DNA from: Streptomyces luteolifulvus
GTDB taxonomy: Bacteria > Actinomycetota > Actinomycetes > Streptomycetales > Streptomycetaceae
Reading direction: 5' to 3'
Assembly (NCBI RefSeq): GCF_008806595.1
Contig: NZ_VZRB01000041.1
Location: 1-64,000 of the forward strand
DNA length: 64,000 nucleotides
How positions within the stretch are numbered: position 1 is the first letter of the stretch; every line of letters starts with the position of its first letter. The notes under the pieces were generated by a model. The model made no database searches, was not told the DNA's origin, and saw only the letters and a list, made by a program, of their open reading frames with translations. Positions 55,476 to 62,735 of this stretch are shown here, piece by piece. The translations under genes and the position numbers were made by a program.

Positions 55476-55567
55476 GCGGACAAGCCTAGGGCCAACCACT
55501 GACAGCCCGCTACCGAACGGCTACTCATCCCGTATGGGCTTGGTCACGGAAAGGTGACGCCTGCGGA

Positions 55568-56443
55568 TCAGCCCGCCGACTCCGCCGCGTGCGGGCTGAG
55601 TGCGCCCGTCACCACCAGGGCGATGATGACGATGCCGAGCGCGATGCGGTACCAGACGAACGGCATGAAGCTCTTGGTCGAGATGAACTTCATGAACCAC
55701 GCGATGACGGCGTATCCGGACGCGAACGCGATCACGGTCGCGAACATCGTCGGCCCCCAGGACACATGGTCGCTCTCCATCGCGTCCTTGAGCTCGAAGA
55801 CACCGGACGCGAGCACCGCAGGGATGGCGAGCAGGAAGGAGTAGCGGGCCGCGGACTCGCGCTTGTAGCCCATGAACAGGCCGCCGCTGATGGTGGCACC
55901 GGAGCGGGAGACGCCCGGGATGAGGGCGCACGCCTGGCAGAGGCCGTAGATCAGGCCGTCCTTCACACCCAGGTCTTCGAGGCTCTTGCGCTGCTTGGGC
56001 GCCCGGTGCTTGCCGCCCGTCTCGTCGCGCGCCGCGAGCCGGTCGGCGATGCCGATGACGATGCCCACGACGATCAGCATGGTCGCGGTGATCCGCAGAT
56101 CGCGGAACGGTCCCTCGATCTGGTCCTTGAGCGTCACTCCGAGGACGCCGATGGGTATCGAGCCGACGATCACCAGCCAGCCCATCTGCGCGTCGTGGTC
56201 CGCGCGCATCTTCTTGTCGAACAGGGAGCGGGACCACGCCGAGATGATCCGCCCGATGTCCTTGCGGAAGTAGATCAGCACGGCGGTCTCCGTACCGATC
56301 TGGGTGATCGCAGTGAAGGCCGCCCCGGGGTCGTTCCAGCCCGCGAAAGCCGCGGTCAGCCGCAGATGAGCGCTGGAGGAGACGGGGAGGAACTCGGTCA
56401 GCCCCTGGACAAGTCCGAGGATGAGGGATTCGAACCAAGACAT
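55568..56443 (-). CDS. uppP: Undecaprenyl-diphosphatase
   Basis: A 291-residue integral membrane enzyme (BacA family) that recycles undecaprenyl diphosphate for peptidoglycan synthesis. The motif EFLPVSSSAH is at residues 17-26 and GVSRSG is the second active-site loop. About eight helices. ATG 56443 is chosen; the frame extends upstream but that part lacks membrane segments. Confidence 0.92.
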   Translation of the reverse strand: MSWFESLILGLVQGLTEFLPVSSSAHLRLTAAFAGWNDPGAAFTAITQIGTETAVLIYFRKDIGRIISAWSRSLFDKKMRADHDAQMGWLVIVGSIPIGVLGVTLKDQIEGPFRDLRITATMLIVVGIVIGIADRLAARDETGGKHRAPKQRKSLEDLGVKDGLIYGLCQACALIPGVSRSGATISGGLFMGYKRESAARYSFLLAIPAVLASGVFELKDAMESDHVSWGPTMFATVIAFASGYAVIAWFMKFISTKSFMPFVWYRIALGIVIIALVVTGALSPHAAESAG

Positions 56444-56601
56444 GAAGTTAAGGAGTCCAAGTGCTGATCGTGGAAGGGGCAACGGACGCGGCGATCCGCC
56501 GGGTTCGCTGCTCACGCGTGTAGGGGGGCAGCGTAGCGTCCCGGAGTGACAGGCCTTCCACAGGGGTTTCGCGAGCGGCGGGCGGCCGCGCCCTTCGCGT
56601 C

Positions 56602-57072
56602 CTACGCAGCTGTCGGCCCCGTCACACTCCAGCCCGGGATCTGCGGATGGGCCGTGAGGTCGTCGTGGTGCACGCCTGCGCCGCAGGCCTGGCAGGTGAC
56701 GACCGGGAGCAGCTCGTTGCCGCAGGAGTGCTCGATCACCATGGGCCGGCCCTCGTCCCGGCGGAGATGGCGGTCGCCCCAGGCCATGAGGGTCAGCAGG
56801 ACCGGCTCCAGTTCGAGGCCCGCCTGAGTGGGCCGGTACTCGAAGCGCTGCGGCCGCTCGCTGTAGGCGCGCTTCGTCAGGATGCCGGCATCGACGAGGC
56901 GGCGCAGCCGGGTGGCCAGGATGTCGCGCGGGGCGCCGATATTGCGCACCAGCTGGTCGAAGCGGCCGTTGCCGAGGCACGCCTCCCGCAGAACGAGTAG
57001 GGAGTACTTCTCGCCGACGAGCGCCAGGGCGTCGGCGATGGAGCAGGGGCGCGGGTCTTTGGTGGCGGCCAT
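56602..57072 (-). CDS. HxlR-family transcriptional regulator
   Basis: A 156-residue HxlR/MarR-type winged-helix protein (CSIADALALVGEKYSLLVLR ... FDQLVRNIGAPRDILATRL) with a C-terminal zinc site (CGN ... CQACGAGVHH). It is divergent from a thiolase gene. ATG 57072 is preceded by TAGACT at 6-7 nt, so it is probably leaderless. Confidence 0.84.
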   Translation of the reverse strand: MAATKDPRPCSIADALALVGEKYSLLVLREACLGNGRFDQLVRNIGAPRDILATRLRRLVDAGILTKRAYSERPQRFEYRPTQAGLELEPVLLTLMAWGDRHLRRDEGRPMVIEHSCGNELLPVVTCQACGAGVHHDDLTAHPQIPGWSVTGPTAA

Positions 57073-57222
57073 GAGCACAGTCTAGGAGCGCGGTCTGGAG
57101 CACGGTCCAGAGCGCAGACGAGCGCAGCAGGGACGAGTGCAGCGCAGACGAGAGCACAGCCAGGGAAGGGTTTGTTTTTCCAACCCATGGAGCTATGGTG
57201 AGTTTGGATTTCCTACTCGCCA

Positions 57223-57254
57223 GTAATGGTGTCACCGCCGGTAACGGTGTCACC
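57223..57254. promoter_or_regulatory. Twin GGTGTCACC sites upstream of the thiolase gene
   Basis: Two copies of GTAA[T/C]GGTGTCACC (57223-57236 and 57241-57254) lie 18 bp apart. Each contains the palindrome GGTGTCACC. They are just upstream of the thiolase ribosome-binding site and are a plausible operator, perhaps for HxlR. Confidence 0.5.
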
Positions 57255-57276
57255 AGCAATCGTGGAGGCCAGCGCC

Positions 57277-58446
57277 ATGCGTGACGCAGTGATCGTCGAA
57301 GCCGTACGCACTCCCGTCGGGAAGGGCAAGCCAGGCGGCTCCCTCGCGCACGTCCATCCCGTCGAGCTCCTCGCCCACACCCTGCGCACCCTCGTCGACC
57401 GATCCGGGGTGGACCCGGCGCTGATCGACGACGTCATCGGCGGCACCGTCGACCAGGTCGGCGAGCAGGCCATGAACACCACCCGCTACGCCGTCCTGTC
57501 GGCCGGCTTCCCGGAGACGGTCCCCGCCACCACCGTGGACCGCCAGTGCGGCTCCTCCCAGCAGGCCGTGCACTTCGCCGCGCAGGGCGTCATCTCGGGC
57601 GCGTACGACCTCGTCGTCGCCTGCGGAGTCGAGTCCATGAGCCGGGTGCCGATGTGGTCGAACGTGCCGCCCGGCAAGGACCCCTTCGGCCCCGGAGTCG
57701 CCGAACGCTACCGGGAGGGCCTCGTCCCGCAGGGCATCAGCGCCGAGCTCATCGCCGCCAAGTGGTCGATCACGCGGGAGCAGATGGACACCTTCGCGGT
57801 CTCCTCGCACCACAAGGCCGCCGCGGCCTGGGAGGCCGGGCTGTTCGACGCGGAGGTGGCACCGCTGGACGGCGTCACCCGCGACGAGTGCGTACGGCCG
57901 TCCAGCACCACCGAGATCCTCGCCGGCCTCAAGCCCGCCTACCACGACCCCGGCTTCGCCGAGCGCTTCCCGCAGATCGAGTGGAACGTCACCGCGGGCA
58001 ACGCCAGCCCCGTCAACGACGGGGCCTCCGCCGTGCTCATCACCTCCAGCGAGACCGCGGCCCGCCTCGGTCTGCGCCCGCTGGCCCGGCTGCACAGCTT
58101 CGCCGTCACCGGCTCCGACCCGCTCCTCATGCTCACCGGCGTCGTCCCGGCCACCGAGAAGGTCCTGCGCCGGGCGTCCCTGACACTCGGCGACATCGAC
58201 CTCTTCGAGGTCAACGAGGCGTTCTCCAGTGTGGTCCTGGCCTGGCAGCAGGAGACCGGCGCGGACCTCGCCAAGGTCAACGTCCACGGCGGCGCGATCG
58301 CCATCGGCCACCCGCTCGGCGCGAGCGGCACCCGTCTGACGACCACCCTCGTCCACGCGATGCGCAAGCGCGGCGCCCGCTACGCCCTCCAGACGATGTG
58401 CGAGGCGGGCGGACTGGCCAACGCGATGATCCTGGAGTCGGTGTAA
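57277..58446 (+). CDS. Acetyl-CoA C-acyltransferase (thiolase)
   Basis: A 389-residue thiolase for fatty-acid degradation or condensation. The nucleophile is C91 (DRQCGSSQQA), then H345 (GHPLGASG) and C375 (MCEAGG). GGAGG precedes ATG 57277 by 8 nt. It is divergent from hxlR and probably under its control. Confidence 0.92.
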   Translation: MRDAVIVEAVRTPVGKGKPGGSLAHVHPVELLAHTLRTLVDRSGVDPALIDDVIGGTVDQVGEQAMNTTRYAVLSAGFPETVPATTVDRQCGSSQQAVHFAAQGVISGAYDLVVACGVESMSRVPMWSNVPPGKDPFGPGVAERYREGLVPQGISAELIAAKWSITREQMDTFAVSSHHKAAAAWEAGLFDAEVAPLDGVTRDECVRPSSTTEILAGLKPAYHDPGFAERFPQIEWNVTAGNASPVNDGASAVLITSSETAARLGLRPLARLHSFAVTGSDPLLMLTGVVPATEKVLRRASLTLGDIDLFEVNEAFSSVVLAWQQETGADLAKVNVHGGAIAIGHPLGASGTRLTTTLVHAMRKRGARYALQTMCEAGGLANAMILESV

Positions 58447-58451
58447 CCGGG

Positions 58452-59243
58452 CTACCGCAGGCGCAGGTGGTGGCGCTTGCGCCAGGCCACCACCGCGCCC
58501 ACCAGTGCCGGTACGGCGATACCGGCCATCGCGATGAGGAAGACCGGCGAGGTGGGCGTCGAGGCACGGGCGCCGGCGACGACGTACGCGGCGGTGTTCG
58601 GGATCGACCCGAGGGCCGTCGCGACGAGGAACGGGACGTATCCCATACGGGAGACCGCGGCGCAGTAGTTCGCGGCCCAGAACGGCACCCCGGGGAACAG
58701 CCGCGCGGCCAGCATCGAGCGGAAGCCGTGCCGGCTCAGCTGCCCGTCGGCGGCCTTCAGCCAGCGTCCGCGCAGCAGCGGGCGCAGGGCGTCCTGGCCG
58801 AGGATCCGGCCGAGCCCGAAGGCGACACCGGCCCCGAGCACGGTGCCCGTCAGGGCCGCGCCGACTCCCAGCTGCGAACCGAACAGCGCGCCGGCCGCCA
58901 GGTTCAGCAGCGGCCGCGGCACGAACGCCACCGTGCACATGCCGTACGCCACCGCGAACACCACCGCCGCCGCGACTCCGCCGATCTGTGGCGGCCAGCC
59001 GTCCGCCAGCAGTCTCTGCGGTTCGAAGAGCAGGACCGTGGAGGCGGCGGCCGCGAGCAGTGCGACCAGCAGGGAGAGCCGCGACCAGGGCGAGAGCAGC
59101 GCTCTCGTGCAGCGGGCGGCGAAACCGGTGGGCGCGGCGGGCGCGGTGGGCACCGGAACGGGTACGGCGACGGCGAGCTCCGTGGCGGCGGCCCGGGGAG
59201 AGGCCGTGGCGGTGCCCCCAGAGCGGGTGGTGGCATCGAGCAT
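58452..59243 (-). CDS. TVP38/TMEM64 (SNARE-associated/VTT domain) membrane protein
   Basis: A 263-residue membrane protein with five to six helices and the VTT-domain motif GALFGSQLGVGAALTGTVLG, then ARLFPGVPFWAANY. Bacterial members (DedA superfamily) help transport lipids or maintain the membrane potential. The N-terminal 45 residues are A/P/T-rich. Confidence 0.84.
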   Translation of the reverse strand: MLDATTRSGGTATASPRAAATELAVAVPVPVPTAPAAPTGFAARCTRALLSPWSRLSLLVALLAAAASTVLLFEPQRLLADGWPPQIGGVAAAVVFAVAYGMCTVAFVPRPLLNLAAGALFGSQLGVGAALTGTVLGAGVAFGLGRILGQDALRPLLRGRWLKAADGQLSRHGFRSMLAARLFPGVPFWAANYCAAVSRMGYVPFLVATALGSIPNTAAYVVAGARASTPTSPVFLIAMAGIAVPALVGAVVAWRKRHHLRLR

Positions 59244-59292
59244 CCGGCGACACTAACCGACGAACATGTCTGATCGCCGTATGGTTCGTCTC

Positions 59293-60024
59293 ATGACCGT
59301 CTCAGGCGCGGGCACCCCGGACGTGCCGGATATGCCGGACAGCACCCTCGCCGACACCGTGCTCGAGCGGCTCACGGCCGCCTACCCCGCCGGGGCCGAT
59401 CCCGAGCGCGCCGTGGCCATGCGCGCGTACATGAAGGACGTGGCCCCTTTCCTGGGGCTCGCCACACCCGTGCGCCGCACCCTGTCCCGCACCGTCCTCG
59501 ACGGCACGCCCCGCCCCGACGAGGCCGACTGCACCGCGATCGCCCTGCGCTGCTGGCAGTTGCCCGAGCGTGAGTACCAGTACTTCGCCGTCGACTATCT
59601 GCGCCGCCATGCGCGCGCGTGTTCCTCCGGCTTCCTTCCGGTGGCGAGGCACCTCGTCGCCACCGTCCCCTGGTGGGACACCGTCGACGCCCTCGCCGCC
59701 CATGTCGTCGGCGCACTGGTCTCGGCCGATCCCCGGCTGACGTCGGACATGGACGCCTGGATCGCGGACGACGACCTCTGGATCGCCCGCACGGCCCTGC
59801 TCCACCAGCTGCGCTACAAGCAACACACGGACGCCGAGCGGCTGTTCGCCTACTGCCTGCTCCAGTCCGGGCATCCGGACTTCTTCATCCGCAAGGCGAT
59901 CGGCTGGTGTCTGCGCGAGTACGCCAAGACCGACCCGCACGCTGTACGGGACTTCCTGGCACGGGAGCGGGGACGGTTCGCCCCGCTGTCGGTGCGGGAG
60001 GCGCTGAAGAACATCGGCGCGTAG
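59293..60024 (+). CDS. DNA alkylation repair protein (AlkD-like HEAT repeat)
   Basis: A 243-residue HEAT-like repeat protein of the AlkC/AlkD superfamily, with YMKDVAPFLGL and VPWWDTVDALAAHVVG, and the C-terminal IRKAIGWCLREYAK. AlkD removes bulky or cationic alkylated bases without base flipping. TATGGT (59280-59285) lies 7 bp before ATG 59293, so the mRNA is probably leaderless; ATG 59266 is an alternative. Confidence 0.85.
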   Translation: MTVSGAGTPDVPDMPDSTLADTVLERLTAAYPAGADPERAVAMRAYMKDVAPFLGLATPVRRTLSRTVLDGTPRPDEADCTAIALRCWQLPEREYQYFAVDYLRRHARACSSGFLPVARHLVATVPWWDTVDALAAHVVGALVSADPRLTSDMDAWIADDDLWIARTALLHQLRYKQHTDAERLFAYCLLQSGHPDFFIRKAIGWCLREYAKTDPHAVRDFLARERGRFAPLSVREALKNIGA

Positions 60025-60056
60025 GTCTCCCGAAACCACGTATAGGTCTCCCGAAA
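60022..60056. repeat. Direct repeat TAGGTCTCCCGAAA
   Basis: Two identical 14-bp copies (60022-60035 and 60043-60056), 21 bp start to start, i.e. two helical turns. They begin at the alkylation-repair gene stop codon and lie before the tuf3 leader, so they are a candidate activator or repressor site. Confidence 0.6.
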
Positions 60057-60085
60057 ACGATTCGACGCGGGGCAAAGCGTCGGCA

Positions 60086-60199
60086 ATGATCGGCGTCATG
60101 TTCCGGCACGCCTTCCTCCTCGCAGCATCCGCGGCAGCGGGTGCGCCGAAGGCTGCCGTTCCCGTCATCGTGGCCGCTGTCGACGGCGCCCGAAGCTGA
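60086..60199 (+). CDS. Possible leader peptide of tuf3
   Basis: A 37-codon frame (MIGVMFRHAFLLAASAAAGA... ending DGARS, stop 60197-60199) in the tuf3 leader. The ribosome-binding site is weak, and ATG 60098 gives 33 codons. It is hydrophobic and alanine-rich. It lies directly before two hairpins, an arrangement used for attenuation, but coding is not proven. Confidence 0.35.
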   Translation: MIGVMFRHAFLLAASAAAGAPKAAVPVIVAAVDGARS

Positions 60200-60219
60200 C
60201 CCTTCCCGGATCGTCCGGC

Positions 60220-60288
60220 GGACCCCGCAGGGGGAGGGTCGGTAAGTCCTTGGGGGTCCCCGTCCCGGCCGCGTCCGAACGCGCCGGG
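60220..60288 (+). promoter_or_regulatory. Hairpins in the tuf3 leader
   Basis: GGACCCC/GGGGTCC arms (60220-60226 and 60253-60259) and a second, stronger stem 60264-60288 (CCCGG-C-CGCGT with ACGCG-CCGGG, one bulge) stand between the small open frame and the tuf3 ribosome-binding site. They could act as an attenuator. Confidence 0.45.
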
Positions 60289-60331
60289 GCCATCACTCAG
60301 CACCACCACTGAGAGGCTTCGAGGAACCGCC

Positions 60332-61501
60332 ATGCCCAAGACGGCATACGTGCGCACCAAACCGCATCTGAACATCGGCACCATGGGCCATGTCGACCAT
60401 GGCAAGACCACCCTGACCGCCGCCATCACCAAGGTCCTCGCCGACCGCGGGGCGTCCGCCTTCGTACCGTTCGACCGCATCGACCGCGCGCCCGAGGAGG
60501 CGGCGCGCGGCATCACCATCAACATCGCGCACGTCGAGTACGAGACCGACACCCGCCACTACGCGCACGTGGACATGCCCGGCCACGCCGACTACGTCAA
60601 GAACATGGTCACCGGGGCCGCGCAGCTCGACGGGGCGATCCTCGTCGTCTCCGCGCTCGACGGGATCATGCCGCAGACCGCCGAACACGTGCTGCTCGCA
60701 CGGCAGGTGGGTGTCGACCACATCGTGGTCGCGCTCAACAAGGCCGACGCCGGAGACGAAGAGCTCAGCGACCTCGTCGAGTTGGAGGTGCGCGAGCTGC
60801 TCACCGCGCACGGCTACGGCGGCGACACCGTACCCGTCGTACGGGTCTCGGGCCTCAAGGCCCTGGAAGGGGACCCGCGGTGGACCGCCTCGGTCGAGGC
60901 GCTGCTCGACGCGGTGGACACGTACGTGCCCCTGCCCGAGCGGTATCTGGACGCGCCGTTCCTGCTGCCCGTGGAGAACGTGCTCACCATCACCGGGCGC
61001 GGAACCGTCGTCACCGGTGCGGTGGAGAGGGGCGTCGTACGGCTCGGCGACCGGGTCGAGGTGCTCGGTGCCGGGCTGGAGACCGTCGTCACCGGTCTGG
61101 AGACCTTCGGCAAGCCGATGCAGGAGGCCCAGGCCGGGGACAACGTGGCGCTGCTGCTGCGCGGGGTGGTGCGGGACGCCGTCCGGCGGGGGCACGTGGT
61201 CGCGGCGCCGGGGAGCGTGGTGCCCCGGCGACGGTTCACCGCCCAGGTGTATGTGCTGTCCGGGCGCGAGGGGGGTCGTACGACGCCCGTCTCCACCGGG
61301 TACCGGCCGCAGTTCTACATCCGGACCGCGGACGTGGTCGGTGACATCGACCTAGGTGAGGCGGCGGTGGCGCGGCCCGGCGAGACGGTCGCACTGACCG
61401 TGGAGCTGGGCCGTGAGGTGCCTCTGGAGCCAGGGTTGGGTTTCGCCATCCGTGAAGGGGGCCGGACCGTCGGGGCGGGGACCGTGACCGCCGTCGAGTA
61501 G
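60332..61501 (+). CDS. tuf3: Elongation factor Tu-like protein (EF-Tu3)
   Basis: A 389-residue EF-Tu paralogue. GTP motifs are GHVDHGKT (19-26), DMPGH (81-85; the usual form is DCPGH) and NKAD (136-139), followed by domains 2 and 3. It is shorter and clearly divergent from the main EF-Tu. In S. coelicolor a divergent tuf3 is reported to be dispensable and under positive stringent control (recalled). GAGGAA precedes ATG 60332. Its separate location, away from rpsL-fusA, fits tuf3. Confidence 0.88.
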   Translation: MPKTAYVRTKPHLNIGTMGHVDHGKTTLTAAITKVLADRGASAFVPFDRIDRAPEEAARGITINIAHVEYETDTRHYAHVDMPGHADYVKNMVTGAAQLDGAILVVSALDGIMPQTAEHVLLARQVGVDHIVVALNKADAGDEELSDLVELEVRELLTAHGYGGDTVPVVRVSGLKALEGDPRWTASVEALLDAVDTYVPLPERYLDAPFLLPVENVLTITGRGTVVTGAVERGVVRLGDRVEVLGAGLETVVTGLETFGKPMQEAQAGDNVALLLRGVVRDAVRRGHVVAAPGSVVPRRRFTAQVYVLSGREGGRTTPVSTGYRPQFYIRTADVVGDIDLGEAAVARPGETVALTVELGREVPLEPGLGFAIREGGRTVGAGTVTAVE

Positions 61502-61595
61502 GAATGGCCGGGTGCGTGGGGGCGGGATCGTCATGGCCGGTCGCGCAGTTCCCCGCGCCCCTGAAGGGGCGCCGCGGCACAGGCACAATGACAGG

Positions 61596-62441
61596 GTGAC
61601 CGAGCCCATACCCGTCAGCCGCCCCGTCGATCACGGGATCGCCAAGCTGATGCCCGACGTCGACCGGAAGCGGGCCTGGCTGCTGACCGTCGACGGGGCG
61701 CCGCAGTCGTACGTCGACCTGGACGAACCGACGCACCTGGAGTTCGAGTACGCGCGGCGGCTCGGGCACGTCCTGGACACCCTCGCGGAGCCCGGGCGTG
61801 CCCTGGACGTGCTGCACCTGGGCGGCGGTGCCCTCACGCTGCCCAGATACCTGGCCGTGACCCGGCCCGGCTCCCGGCAGGACGTCGTCGAGGCCGACCG
61901 CGGCCTGCTGGGTCTTGTCACCGAGCACCTGCCCCTCCCGGACGGCGCCGACATCGCCCTGCACTGCGCGGACGCCCGGCAATGGCTGGAGGCCGCCCCC
62001 GCGGATTCCGCGGACGTCCTCGTCGCCGACGTCTTCGGCGGCTCACGGGTTCCGGCACACCTGACGTCCCTCGCCTACGTCCGCGAGGCCGCCCGCGTCC
62101 TGCGCGACGGCGGCGTCTACCTGGCCAACCTGCCCGACGCGGCGCCCTTCGCCTTCCTGCGCTCCCAACTGGCCACGCTCGCCGCCGTGTTCGAGGAGCT
62201 GCTGCTGATCGCCGAACCGGGTGTCCTGCGGGGGCGCCGCTTCGGCAACGCGGTGCTCGCCGCCGCGCACCACCCCCTCGACACGGCCACCCTGACCCGG
62301 CTCACCGCGGCCGACGCCTTCCCGGCGCGGGTCCAACACGGCCCCGCCCTGCGGGACTTCATCAGCGGGGCACGGCCGGTCCGGGACGAGGACGCCGTAC
62401 CGTCACCCGAGCCCCCCGACGGAGCGTTCGGCATCGGCTGA
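61596..62441 (+). CDS. Spermidine synthase-like methyltransferase-fold protein
   Basis: A 281-residue protein with the polyamine aminopropyltransferase fold: LDVLHLGGGALTLPRYLA (nucleotide-binding loop), VVEADRGLL and CADARQWL. True spermidine synthase is not assured, since many actinobacterial members are of unknown substrate. No ribosome-binding site; CACAAT lies 7 bp before GTG 61596, so it may be leaderless. Confidence 0.78.
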   Translation: MTEPIPVSRPVDHGIAKLMPDVDRKRAWLLTVDGAPQSYVDLDEPTHLEFEYARRLGHVLDTLAEPGRALDVLHLGGGALTLPRYLAVTRPGSRQDVVEADRGLLGLVTEHLPLPDGADIALHCADARQWLEAAPADSADVLVADVFGGSRVPAHLTSLAYVREAARVLRDGGVYLANLPDAAPFAFLRSQLATLAAVFEELLLIAEPGVLRGRRFGNAVLAAAHHPLDTATLTRLTAADAFPARVQHGPALRDFISGARPVRDEDAVPSPEPPDGAFGIG

Positions 62442-62705
62442 CCCGCAGGGCTTGGCGCCAGGCCCGGCGCCCTGCGCCACGGGCTTCGTCCTGCGCCGCA
62501 GATTCCGTACATCCGGAACGCACAGCACCGCCGCCGTGACCACCACGACCAGTGTCGCGCACCCCCACAGCGAGGCCGTCCGCCCGAACGCCTGCTCCGA
62601 CGGACCGGCCATCGCCATGGCCACCGGGACGAGGGCCACGGAGCCGAACCAGTCGTACGCGGAGACCCGCGACAGCTTCTCCTCCGGTATTTCCTGGTGC
62701 AGCGC
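62403..62705 (-). pseudogene. 3' fragment of an MFS transporter gene, cut by an integrated element
   Basis: The minus strand encodes ALHQEIPEEKLSRVSAYDWF and a further hydrophobic helix typical of the C-terminal end of MFS transporters. Upstream of about 62705-62725 the homology ends and an in-frame TAG follows. The serine recombinase gene begins just beyond, on the opposite strand, so the gene was split by integration. Its 3' end overlaps the spermidine-synthase-like gene by about 39 bp. Confidence 0.72.
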
Positions 62706-62735
62706 GCAGCACCCGCGCGAACGTAACCTCTATGT

